From assembly GCF_022023855.1 (NCBI RefSeq), contig NZ_CP059450.1:1665001-1729000 (forward strand): a DNA stretch of 64,000 bases, read 5' to 3'. The stretch comes from Azospirillum brasilense (GTDB lineage Bacteria > Pseudomonadota > Alphaproteobacteria > Azospirillales > Azospirillaceae). A program made the translations under genes and the position numbers. The notes under the pieces were generated by a model, which worked only from the letters and a program-made list of their open reading frames with translations, did not search any database and had not been told where the DNA came from. Shown here one piece after another: positions 1 through 8,373 of this stretch; the stretch's first letter is position 1, and each line of letters starts with the position of its first letter.

Positions 1-904
<904 letters not shown>

Positions 905-1037
905 CCTTCCCAGCAGGATGCCCGCGCGCAGCGGCAAGCCCTGGGCGCACGAGCCAACACCGCAAGACCAAGAACGCAGACGTCCTCACTTAACGAAACC
1001 CGCCCGTCCGGTCCGGATGGTTCGCGTGTGCCTTGGT

Positions 1038-1155
1038 GACCTGGTGGTCATGGCGAGGCTCCCAACACCCGATCCCATTCCGAACTCGGCCGTGAAACGC
1101 CTCAGCGCCAATGGTACTGCGTCTTAAGACGTGGGAGAGTAGGTCGCCGCCAGGT
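1038..1155 (+). rRNA. rrf: 5S ribosomal RNA
   Basis: Conserved 5S segments are visible, including CCATTCCGAACTCGG and GTGAAACGCC. The 5' end ACCTGG pairs with the 3' CCAGGT, and this stem continues outward (GTGTGCC with GGCACAC around 1025-1170), as expected of a processing stem. No tRNA-fMet follows, although one follows 5S in many alphaproteobacterial rRNA operons. The ends are accurate to a few bases. Confidence 0.95.
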
Positions 1156-1235
1156 CACCACGGCACACGCCAAGCCATCAAGGACTTGGATGGATGGGTT
1201 TCAATCGCTTGACAATCGGCTTCATGAACGGCAAG

Positions 1236-1270
1236 GCCGGCGCTTTCCCCCAACGGGAAGCGCCGGCTTT
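1236..1270 (+). terminator. rRNA operon terminator
   Basis: Inverted repeat GCCGGCGCTTTCCC / GGGAAGCGCCGGC with a short loop, followed by TTTACGTTGT. It lies about 80 bases after the 5S gene, where an intrinsic terminator for the rRNA operon is expected. Confidence 0.75.
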
Positions 1271-1304
1271 ACGTTGTATTGGGGTGTTGCGGCCGGCCCC
1301 CTCC

Positions 1305-1541
1305 CTAGCCCTCCCCCGCCACCGGCGGGGGAGGGGACTGGTTGTTGGGACGGTGGTCGAGCTGGGTCAGGATCGTCTGAGCCTCCGTCAGCAGGGCGTC
1401 GCGGACGCGGATGTATTGGTCGAGGGAGGTCCCGGATCGTTGCCGCGCTCGCAAAGCGGCGATCTGGATGTCGAGCGCGTCGAGATCGCGGTCGATGCAT
1501 TTAAGCGCGTCGCGCGCCCGTTGCTCTTCCTGCGCGTTCAT
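1305..1541 (-). CDS. small hypothetical protein, coiled-coil-like
   Basis: A 78-residue reading frame starting MNAQEEQRARDALK with GGAG just upstream. The body is rich in charged residues, Leu and Ala (DRDLDALDIQIAALRARQRS), compatible with a short helical or coiled-coil protein. I do not recognise a family. The C-terminus (QSPPPPVAGEG) is encoded by the 12-bp-arm palindrome at 1309-1335, so the original end may have been altered by repeat insertion. A longer in-frame start at 1652 would overlap the divergent promoter at 1620 and is less likely. The gene is divergent from the next one. Confidence 0.5.
   Translation of the reverse strand: MNAQEEQRARDALKCIDRDLDALDIQIAALRARQRSGTSLDQYIRVRDALLTEAQTILTQLDHRPNNQSPPPPVAGEG
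1309..1335. repeat. short GC-rich palindrome
   Basis: Perfect 12-bp inverted repeat CCCTCCCCCGCC / GGCGGGGGAGGG with a 3-base loop. It resembles one end of the larger nested palindromic repeats near 8000, 13100, 43850 and 61000. It lies inside the 3' end of the leftward small gene. Confidence 0.6.
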
Positions 1542-1619
1542 GGCCACTCCTCCCGTGTCTGGTCTGGATTTCCGGCGAATCGCATCCGAACGAGGTACGG
1601 CTTTTCGTTTCGGTCTCCC

Positions 1620-1635
1620 TGGCACTGCTTTTGCT
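1620..1635 (+). promoter_or_regulatory. sigma-54 (-24/-12) promoter
   Basis: TGGCACTGCTTTTGCT matches the RpoN consensus TGGCACG-N4-TTGCW at all positions but one. GG at 1621-1622 and GC at 1633-1634 are separated by exactly 10 bases. The predicted transcription start is near 1646 and the next start codon is at 1688. No clear NtrC or NifA upstream site was found. Confidence 0.7.
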
Positions 1636-1687
1636 GAACGAGTTCCGTTCACGAGCGTCCGCTCGGCAAGCTGAGAGGGAGACTACG

Positions 1688-1990
1688 ATGGCGTCACGCG
1701 GAATCAATGCCGGTTTGGTGATTACGGTCGCTCAGAGTGCCATCGATTTTCTGTGGTCGCATTGGGACGGCTCGTCCAAATCCGTCCGCTCGGCGCTGAT
1801 GGCCTCGGAATTCTGGACACTGCAAGCCTATGGCCGGCATGGCCAGTGGGTGCAGTCGGTCACCCGCGACGCGCTGGTCGAGTTTCTCGGCAACTACATC
1901 GACCGGCGCATGGAGGTCGGCGACAGCGAGGACCGGGCGGTCGCCACCGCGGTTTACCGTCTCACGGGCAAGACGGTGGGTGCGGTCTGA
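1688..1990 (+). CDS. hypothetical protein behind a sigma-54 promoter
   Basis: A 100-residue protein starting MASRGINAGLV, preceded by the ribosome-binding site GAGGGAGA. An in-frame start at 1631 lies within the -12 element and is therefore excluded if the promoter is real. The sequence has a hydrophobic N-terminal stretch, then an amphipathic middle with several Trp residues and a charged C-terminal half (NYIDRRMEVGDSEDRAV). I do not recognise the family. The upstream -24/-12 element suggests expression under nitrogen limitation or another RpoN-dependent signal; that is inference. Confidence 0.6.
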   Translation: MASRGINAGLVITVAQSAIDFLWSHWDGSSKSVRSALMASEFWTLQAYGRHGQWVQSVTRDALVEFLGNYIDRRMEVGDSEDRAVATAVYRLTGKTVGAV

Positions 1991-2077
1991 GCGCAAGCCA
2001 AGGATTGGGCTGCCTGTTTTTTGTCCGGATGCCCATGGGGTGAGCAGTACTTCCCATGGGCGTCCGGGAAGCGGATG

Positions 2078-2266
2078 TCACTCGGGGTCGGACCACAGCT
2101 TGCCGCCGCTGGCCCAATCGCTCTTCTTCACGTCGTGGAAGATGACATCGACCGCCTCCGGGCTGCAGCCGAGCACCGCGACCGAGGCGTCGGTGAGCGC
2201 CTTGGCGTAGGCGCGCTTCTGCTCCAGCGTGCGGCCCTCGAAAAGCTGAACGTTGATCAGCGGCAT
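2078..2266 (-). CDS. 4-oxalocrotonate tautomerase family protein
   Basis: A 62-residue protein starting MPLINVQLFEGRT. After removal of Met, Pro1 would be the general base of the tautomerase superfamily, and the length is that of the 4-OT subfamily, which assembles as hexamers. The family signature pattern EQKRAYAKALTDA follows. It catalyses keto-enol tautomerisation of 2-oxo acids; the substrate here is unknown. It lies just downstream of a class II aldolase on the same strand, so the two may form a small catabolic unit. Confidence 0.85.
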   Translation of the reverse strand: MPLINVQLFEGRTLEQKRAYAKALTDASVAVLGCSPEAVDVIFHDVKKSDWASGGKLWSDPE

Positions 2267-2308
2267 AGTCGTTCCATCCCCTCTGTTGCGGACCGCGGTC
2301 CGGAAAGC

Positions 2309-3094
2309 TCAGTTCCTGTAGTCCGGGCAGCGCCGGTCCAGGCATCGCAGCAGCGCCAGCCATTCCAGTTCGCCTTCGGGCTCCGGATCGGCGGTGAGCT
2401 GCCGATAGGTCTTGTCGCACAGCTCCGGCGGCGGCGACACCAGTTCCGCGCCGGCCGCCTGCGCGGCGAGCTGCATCCGGCACGCCTTGTCCAGCATGTC
2501 CATCAGGCAGAAGGCCTCCGCCACCGTGCGCCCGGTCACCAGACTGCCGTGGTTGTGGAGCAGCATCGCCCGGCGGGTGCCGAGATTGGCGACGAGGCGG
2601 ACCTTCTCGCTGTCGGTCAGGGCCAGCCCTTCGTACCGATGGTAGGAGAGGTCGCGGTAAAAGCGCAGGGCGTGCTGGGACAGCGGGAGGAGCCCGTCCT
2701 TCAGCATCGACACCGCCACCGCCGCCTCGTTGTGGAGATGCATGACGCAGCGCGCGTCCTCGCGCGCCGCATGGACGGCCCCATGGATGACGAAGCCGGT
2801 GGCGTTCACCGGGTGGGGGCTGTCGCCGATGATGGCGCCATGGATGTCGATCTTTACGAGGTTGGAGGCGGTCACCTCGTCGAAGGTCAGGCCGAAAGGG
2901 TTGATGAGGAAGCGCCCCGGCTCCCCCGGCACGGCCAGCGAGATGTGGGTGTAGATCAGGTCGTCCCAGCCGCGTTCGGCGACCAGACGGTAGGCGGCGG
3001 CGAGATCGACCCGCGCCCGCCATTCGGTGTCACTGATGCCGGTGTCGGCGATGCGCGGTCCGGCATGGACGAATGATCCGCTGGTGTCCGTCAC
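2309..3094 (-). CDS. class II aldolase/adducin family protein
   Basis: A 261-residue protein. Class II aldolase hallmarks are visible: the N-terminal YTHISLAVPG segment, the metal-binding His pair in CVMHLHNEAAVAV and a later His in MLLHNHGSLVTGRT. Family members are zinc-dependent sugar-phosphate aldolases/epimerases or related hydrolases; the substrate cannot be told here. GTG at 3094 is chosen because GGGAG sits 6 bases upstream; the frame stays open far upstream but that part does not look coding. The tautomerase gene follows after about 40 bases. Confidence 0.85.
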   Translation of the reverse strand: MTDTSGSFVHAGPRIADTGISDTEWRARVDLAAAYRLVAERGWDDLIYTHISLAVPGEPGRFLINPFGLTFDEVTASNLVKIDIHGAIIGDSPHPVNATGFVIHGAVHAAREDARCVMHLHNEAAVAVSMLKDGLLPLSQHALRFYRDLSYHRYEGLALTDSEKVRLVANLGTRRAMLLHNHGSLVTGRTVAEAFCLMDMLDKACRMQLAAQAAGAELVSPPPELCDKTYRQLTADPEPEGELEWLALLRCLDRRCPDYRN

Positions 3095-3313
3095 GGTCGG
3101 CTCCCGGTCTGTGCGATGAGCGGGAGAGCGTCGCATGGCGCGGCGTGGTTGTCCAAGAGTGGTGCTGGGACTATTCCGGATTTCGGAAATCACTGGCCCG
3201 GCTTGGTTGCGGTCCCTTAGACTGTGGGGCTTTCCGCCGCCGAGTGCACACCGATGACCATCACCGCGCCAGTCTCCACCCCGTCCGACCGCAGCGCGCC
3301 GGAAGGGGGCCGA

Positions 3314-4744
3314 ATGGAGGACCGGGCGAAGCCCTCCATCCTCGTGGTGGACGACGAGGAGGGCATTTGCAGCTTCCTGTCCCGCGCGCTGGAGCGGCGC
3401 GGCTGGCGGGTCGAGGTGGCGGGCAGCGCCGAGGAGGGCGCTCAGAAGCTGGAGCGCATCCACGCCGAGGTGATCATCCTCGACGTCGCCCTGCCGGGCC
3501 GCTCGGGGCTGGACTGGCTGAAGGAACTGATGGCCGGCGGCTACGCCGGCGAGGTGATCCTGGTCACCGCCTTCGCCGATATGGACACGGCCATCGACGC
3601 CTTGCGCTCCGGTGCCGCGGATTTCGTGCTGAAGCCCTTCCGGGTCGAGCAGATCCTGAATTCCATCGACCGCTGCGTCGAGCGCACCCGGCTGACCCGC
3701 GAGAACTATGTGCTGCGCCGGCAGCTGTCGAAGAAGGACAATGGGCGCGACGAGATCGTCGGGCGGTCGGACGCCATGGTGCGGCTGCGCTCGCTGGTGC
3801 AGCGGGTGGCGCCGACCCCGTCCACCGTGCTGATCCAGGGCGAGTCCGGCGTGGGCAAGGAACTGGTCGCCCGCGCGCTGCACGACCTGTCGCCGCGCGC
3901 CGACCGGCCCTTCGTGGCGGTGAACTGCGCGGCGATCTCCGCCGACCTGATCGAGGCGGAGCTGTTCGGCCACGCCCGCGGCGCCTTCACCGGGGCCAAG
4001 GACGCACGCAAGGGGCTGTTCTACTACGCCCACGGCGGCACGCTGTTCCTGGACGAGATCGGCGAGCTGTCGCTGACCCTGCAATCCAAGCTGCTGCGCG
4101 TGCTGGAGGAGCGGCGCATCCGCCCGGTCGGCAGCGAGCAGGAGGTGCCGGTGGACGTCCGCGTGGTCACCGCCACCAACCGCGACCTGAAGGCGGAGGC
4201 CGCGGCGGGGCGCTTCCGCCCGGACCTGTTCTACCGGCTGGAAGTGATGACGCTGACCATCCCGCCGCTGCGCCAGCGCGCGGTGGACGTGCCGGAACTG
4301 GCCGCGCTGTTCATGCGCTTCCTGCCGGCGCGGCTGGCCGTGCCGCCGCTGACCCTGACGCTGGAGGTGACGCGGGCGCTGATGTGCCATTCCTGGCCCG
4401 GCAACGTCCGGGAGCTACGGAATTTCGTGGAGCGGTCGCTGCTCCTCGGCGAATTCCCGCTCGACGATCTGGACACCGCCAACGCCGCAGCGGTGGAGGC
4501 CGGCCTGGCCGCTGACCCCAGCCTGTGCGCCGCCGCGGTGGCCGGCAACCCGCCCTGCGCCCCCTGTCCGGTCCGCCACGTCCGCATGGACGGCGACAGC
4601 GACGTGCTGCCGCTGGCCGAGGTGGAGAAGCGCCACATCCTGACCGTGCTGGCGCGCTGCGACGGCAGCAAGGCGCGCGCCGCCGATCTGCTGGGCGTGT
4701 CGCGCAAGACGCTGGACCGGAAATGCGTGGAATGGGGGGTGTGA
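3314..4744 (+). CDS. sigma-54-dependent response regulator (NtrC family)
   Basis: About 476 residues. The receiver domain (about 8-125) has acidic residues in VVDDEEG and the phospho-acceptor Asp57 (IILDVALPG). The AAA+ domain has a Walker A at about 176 (GESGVGKE) and the sigma-54-contacting GAFTGA loop at 223-228, then a Fis-type helix-turn-helix at the C-terminus (AADLLGVSRKTLDRK). Unusual is a Cys-rich insertion, PPCAPCPVRH, between the AAA+ and DNA-binding domains. ATG 3314 is preferred because GGGGG lies 4 bases upstream; ATG 3254 and GTG 3224 are alternatives. The stop overlaps the GTG of the kinase gene. Its position beside fdhE-fdhABC and the sites at 8100-8254 suggests that it activates the formate dehydrogenase operon. 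Confidence 0.9.
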   Translation: MEDRAKPSILVVDDEEGICSFLSRALERRGWRVEVAGSAEEGAQKLERIHAEVIILDVALPGRSGLDWLKELMAGGYAGEVILVTAFADMDTAIDALRSGAADFVLKPFRVEQILNSIDRCVERTRLTRENYVLRRQLSKKDNGRDEIVGRSDAMVRLRSLVQRVAPTPSTVLIQGESGVGKELVARALHDLSPRADRPFVAVNCAAISADLIEAELFGHARGAFTGAKDARKGLFYYAHGGTLFLDEIGELSLTLQSKLLRVLEERRIRPVGSEQEVPVDVRVVTATNRDLKAEAAAGRFRPDLFYRLEVMTLTIPPLRQRAVDVPELAALFMRFLPARLAVPPLTLTLEVTRALMCHSWPGNVRELRNFVERSLLLGEFPLDDLDTANAAAVEAGLAADPSLCAAAVAGNPPCAPCPVRHVRMDGDSDVLPLAEVEKRHILTVLARCDGSKARAADLLGVSRKTLDRKCVEWGV

Positions 4745-6927
4745 CGCCCCAGTCCCAGGAGGCTCGCCCCAACCCGCCCCGGCCCAACATGCTGAAGCGG
4801 CTGGCGGCGGCCTACGCGGAGTCGGTGCGGCTCAAGCTGCTGGCGCTGGTGCTGGCGCCGCTGCTGGTCGGCGCGCCGGTTCTGCTGATGATCGTCTGGG
4901 CCTGGGGGACGCAGGGCTATGACCAGCTTCTGGTCAACAAGGTCAGCTCCGACCTGGGGACGGCGCGGCAGTTCTTTGACCGGGTGCAGATGTCGCTGCG
5001 CAACGGGCTGGAGGGGGTGGCGACTTCCCACCGGCTGGCCCTTTTATTGGAGCGTGGGGTGCTGGAGCGCGGGACTCCCGCCGACCTGCGCCGGCTGCTC
5101 GACGAGGAGGCCGAGGAGCACGGGCTGGACTATCTGCTGCTGCTCGACGCCGGGGGCATGGTGCGGGCGGGCGGGTCCTTCGCCGTCCCGGCGGACCGCA
5201 GCGGCTGGTCGGTGGTGCGCGAGGCGCTGCACGGCTACGCGCAGCACGGGCTGGAGGTCTTCGCCCCGGCAGAGCTGGAGGCGCTGGACCCGGCGCTGCG
5301 CCGGGCCGCCCACACGCCGCTGGTGCCGACCCGCGCCGCCCGGCCCGATCCGCGCAATGTCGAAAATCAAGGGGCCGAGGACCGCGGACTGGTGGTCCAG
5401 GTCGCCATTCCCTTCGACGGGCCGGACGGCCGTCTGCTCGGGGTGCTGGAAGGCGGGGTGCTGCTGAACGGCAACCAGGGCATCGTGGACCGGCTGAACA
5501 CCATCGTTTATCAGGACGCCTCGCTGCCGCTGGGCAGCCAGGGCACGGCCACGCTGTTCCTGGGCGACACCCGCATCGCCACCAACGTCCGGCTGTTCGA
5601 AGGGCAGCGGGCGCTGGGCACCCGGGCGTCGCAGGCGGTGGCGGACAAGGTGCTGGACCGCGGCGAACCGTGGCTGGGCTCGGCCTTCGTGGTCAACGAC
5701 ACCTATGTGTCGGGCTATCAGCCGCTGGCCGACACCGCCGGGCGGCGGATCGGCATGCTCTATGTCGGGTTCCTGGAGTCGCCGCTGCGCGACACGCTGT
5801 ACAAGGCTTTGGCCGGGCTGTTCCTGCTGTTCCTGCTGGTGTCGGGGCTGGGGACGCTGGTGGGTCTGCGCGGCGCGCGGGCCATCTTCCGCCCGCTGGA
5901 GCGCATGGCCGGCGTCATCGCCCGCATCGAGGGGGGCGAGGATTCCGCGCGCATCGGCCCCACCGCCAGCCGGGACGAGCTGGGCCGGCTGGCCCGCGCC
6001 TTCGACCATCTGCTGGATTCCGTGGCGGCGCGGCGGTGGGAGCTCCAGCGCTCCGCCGAGGAGCTGGACCGCAAGGTGGCTCTGCGCACCGCCGCGCTGG
6101 AGGAGGCCAACGCCACCCTGCGCCGCGCCCAGCAGCAGCTGGTGATGAACGAGAAGCTGACCGCCATCGGCGAGCTGACCGCCGGGGTGGCGCACGAGAT
6201 CAACAACCCGGTCGCGGTGATCCAGGGCAACCTGGATCTGCTGCGCGAGGTGCTGGGCGACGGGATCGAGCCGGTGCGCCAGGAGGTCCGGCTGATCGAC
6301 GAGCAAACCCGGCGCATCCACGCCATCGTGACGAAGCTGCTGCAGTTCGCCCGGCCCGGCGACTTCGCCGGCTACGCCGAGCCGACCGACGTGAACGGCG
6401 TGCTGTCCGACTGTCTGGTGCTAACCCGGCACAACCTGAACCGGGCGCGGGTCGTGGTGACGCTGAAGGCGCAGGCGGGCGGCCCGGTGGAGATGAACCG
6501 CGGCGAGCTTCAGCAGGTGCTGATCAACCTGATCGTCAACGCCATGCAGGCGATGCCGGAGGGCGGCCGCCTGATTCTGGACAGCCGCGACATCGGTCCG
6601 GACGACATTGGCCCCGGGGACCGGTTGCCCGGGGCGGAGCCGTTCGAAGGCGTGCTGGTGGGGGTGGAGGACACCGGCCAGGGCATCGCGGCGGGCGATC
6701 TGGCCCGCATCTTCGACCCTTTCTTCACCACCAAGAAGCAGACCGGGACGGGGCTCGGCCTGTCGATCAGCTACGCCATCGTCCAGCGCTACGGCGGGCG
6801 GATCACGGTGGAGAGCGATCCGGGGCGCGGCACCCGCTTCACCCTGTGGCTGCGGCGGCAGGCCGTCTACTCCGACCAGCCGACCGCGCCCTTCTTCGCT
6901 GCCCAGCGGATCACCGCGGGGGGCTGA
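4741..6927 (+). CDS. sensor histidine kinase, partner of the sigma-54 regulator
   Basis: About 728 residues. A transmembrane segment near 30-50 is followed by a large periplasmic sensor region (about 60-345) of double-Cache type with GYQPLADTAGRRIGMLYVG, a second membrane segment near 360-380, a HAMP domain, a coiled coil (KVALRTAALEEANATL), the H-box His485 in VAHEINNPVAV, and the ATPase N, G1 (VEDTGQGIA), F (FDPFFTTK) and G2 (GTGLGLS) boxes. The HEINNP H-box and the architecture are typical of DctB/ZraS-type kinases that pair with sigma-54 regulators. GTG 4741 overlaps the regulator stop (GTGA), so translation is probably coupled. The ligand is unknown; formate or a related signal is a guess from context. 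Confidence 0.9.
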   Translation: MTPQSQEARPNPPRPNMLKRLAAAYAESVRLKLLALVLAPLLVGAPVLLMIVWAWGTQGYDQLLVNKVSSDLGTARQFFDRVQMSLRNGLEGVATSHRLALLLERGVLERGTPADLRRLLDEEAEEHGLDYLLLLDAGGMVRAGGSFAVPADRSGWSVVREALHGYAQHGLEVFAPAELEALDPALRRAAHTPLVPTRAARPDPRNVENQGAEDRGLVVQVAIPFDGPDGRLLGVLEGGVLLNGNQGIVDRLNTIVYQDASLPLGSQGTATLFLGDTRIATNVRLFEGQRALGTRASQAVADKVLDRGEPWLGSAFVVNDTYVSGYQPLADTAGRRIGMLYVGFLESPLRDTLYKALAGLFLLFLLVSGLGTLVGLRGARAIFRPLERMAGVIARIEGGEDSARIGPTASRDELGRLARAFDHLLDSVAARRWELQRSAEELDRKVALRTAALEEANATLRRAQQQLVMNEKLTAIGELTAGVAHEINNPVAVIQGNLDLLREVLGDGIEPVRQEVRLIDEQTRRIHAIVTKLLQFARPGDFAGYAEPTDVNGVLSDCLVLTRHNLNRARVVVTLKAQAGGPVEMNRGELQQVLINLIVNAMQAMPEGGRLILDSRDIGPDDIGPGDRLPGAEPFEGVLVGVEDTGQGIAAGDLARIFDPFFTTKKQTGTGLGLSISYAIVQRYGGRITVESDPGRGTRFTLWLRRQAVYSDQPTAPFFAAQRITAGG

Positions 6928-6949
6928 TTCCCCTTTACCCGGCGTCTCT

Positions 6950-7861
6950 TTACCCAGTGACGGCCAGGAACGGGTTGACGCCGATGCGCCGGTAGTCCTC
7001 CTCGCCCAGCAGCAGGTCGAGCGCCAGGGTGGCGAGGTCGTCGGCCACCGGGTCGAGGCCCGGCGCCTTTTCCAGGAACAGCAGCTTCAGATAGCTGTGG
7101 CAGGCGTCGCAGGCCTCCGCCCGCACCGCGCCGTTAGCCTCCGTGCCGTCCGCCCCTTCGACGAAGCGCTGGGACACGTCCTTGCCGTCGCCGCAGGCCA
7201 CGCAGGACGAGCGCACATGGTGCCAGGCGGTGTGGCAGATCCCGCAATGGAGATAGCGCAGGCCGCCGCTCTCCATGCCGACCTGCAACACGCCGGCGAC
7301 CGGCGCGCCGCCGCAGACCGGGCAGGCGGTGGCGGTGGCGGTGGCGGTGGCGTGGGTGGTCACCGACGCCGGGTCGAGCGCCGCGGCATGGCGCGTCCAG
7401 GCGGTTTGGAAGGCAGCGGCCAGGAAGGGCGCGGCGGCGAGGTCGCCATCCTCCAGCGCGTCGCCGGCCCAGCGCCCGGCCAGCGCCTCCAGGGTATCCG
7501 GGTCGGACGCGGCGAGCGCGGTCAGGGCCTCGCGCGCGCCGCCGGGCAGGCTGTCCAGCCGAGCGGCCAGGGCGCGCAGGTCGGTGGCCCACTGCTCCTC
7601 CGGCGGCAGGGCGGCGGGGGTGGCGGCCACCGCCGCCTGGGCGTCGGCCAGCGTGGCGACGAAGCGCAGCCAGTCGCCCATGGCGTGCCCCTCCGCCAGC
7701 GCGCGCAGGCGCGCCGCCCGCCGGGCGAAGATCGCCGCATCGGGCAGGCGCAGCGGGGCCGGCGACTGGCCCGGCACCAGACCGGCGGCGGCCATGGCGG
7801 CGGCAGTCGCTTCGGACATCGCCGCTTCGGAAATCGGAGCGTCGGAGGAGGAGGCGGTCAT
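6950..7861 (-). CDS. fdhE: formate dehydrogenase accessory protein FdhE
   Basis: About 303 residues. The C-terminal half has paired rubredoxin-like CxxC motifs: CPVCGG, CGIC, CVACGDG and CDACH, the iron-binding set of FdhE. FdhE is needed for activation of respiratory formate dehydrogenase and interacts with its catalytic subunit. ATG 7861 is chosen because GGGAAA lies just upstream; GTG 7879 is in frame and possible. A GCC/ACC-rich run gives an Ala-Thr repeat near the middle. It is divergent from fdhABC and convergent with the kinase gene, ending 23 bases from it. Confidence 0.9.
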   Translation of the reverse strand: MTASSSDAPISEAAMSEATAAAMAAAGLVPGQSPAPLRLPDAAIFARRAARLRALAEGHAMGDWLRFVATLADAQAAVAATPAALPPEEQWATDLRALAARLDSLPGGAREALTALAASDPDTLEALAGRWAGDALEDGDLAAAPFLAAAFQTAWTRHAAALDPASVTTHATATATATACPVCGGAPVAGVLQVGMESGGLRYLHCGICHTAWHHVRSSCVACGDGKDVSQRFVEGADGTEANGAVRAEACDACHSYLKLLFLEKAPGLDPVADDLATLALDLLLGEEDYRRIGVNPFLAVTG

Positions 7862-7936
7862 GGTGGCTTTCCCGGTCACGGATCACGAACAGTAGGAAGG
7901 GATAGCACAGCGCAAGAACGGTGCCAGGGGCGGAAC

Positions 7937-8092
7937 CCATGTCCCCTCTCCCCTCCGGGGAGAAGGTCAGGATGAGAGGGCGCCCACAAGGGCGGAGACG
8001 CACCGCATGATGGGAGCACTTACGGCCTGCGGCCGCCCCCTCACCCAGCGCCTTCGGCGCCACCCCTCTCCCTAGGGGAGAGAGGGGATCGA
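7937..8092. repeat. nested palindromic repeat element (copy A)
   Basis: The outer arms are CCCTCTCCCCTCCGGGGAG at the left end and CCCCTCTCCCTAGGGGAGAG at the right end, each a hairpin in itself. A CCCTCACCC segment in the middle is shared with the other copies in this window (13037, 43763, 60930). This copy is the most diverged internally. It lies between fdhE and the regulatory sites of the fdhABC operon. Confidence 0.7.
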
Positions 8093-8099
8093 TACCCCC

Positions 8100-8165
8100 C
8101 GACAGATTGTCCTCCACACAAACGTTAGGGACATTTTGTCCATCGCCGCCTGGACAAAATGTCCC
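8100..8165 (+). promoter_or_regulatory. three palindromic activator sites upstream of fdhA
   Basis: Three copies of the palindrome GGACA-N3-TGTCC: CGACAGATTGTCC (8100-8112, one mismatch), GGACATTTTGTCC (8129-8141) and GGACAAAATGTCC (8152-8164). The last two also form a 14-bp inverted repeat with each other. Their centres lie about 160, 131 and 108 bases before the predicted start from the sigma-54 promoter at 8240, the usual distance for enhancer sites of NtrC-type activators. Binding by the regulator encoded at 3314-4744 is inferred. Confidence 0.65.
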
Positions 8166-8239
8166 TCGGCGCGGTGCGGGCATGGCCGTTCCGTCCGTTC
8201 GCCCCAGCAAACGCACCGCATTCCGCCATAGGCCCCGGC

Positions 8240-8254
8240 TGGCACGGAAACTGC
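8240..8254 (+). promoter_or_regulatory. sigma-54 (-24/-12) promoter of fdhABC
   Basis: TGGCACGGAAACTGC matches TGGCACG-N4-TTGC with one mismatch, and GG (8241-8242) and GC (8253-8254) are separated by exactly 10 bases. The predicted start is near 8266, about 108 bases before the fdhA start codon. Confidence 0.75.
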
Positions 8255-8373
8255 CCTTTGGGGGATGCGCCACACCGGCCGGGTCACCCCGGACGCTGCG
8301 GCGCCACCGGCTCCAGGCGCTCAAGCGCCGGGCCGGCACATCCTGACACCAGGGCCGACATCAGGGAGGTTTC

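Noticed and set aside
1156..1235. tRNA-fMet after the 5S gene
   Set aside because: No cloverleaf, anticodon arm or 3' acceptor pattern can be formed from this stretch.
3193..3212. TGGCCCGGCTTGGTTGC upstream of the sigma-54 regulator as its own -24/-12 promoter
   Set aside because: The GG-GC spacing is 12 bases, outside the allowed range.
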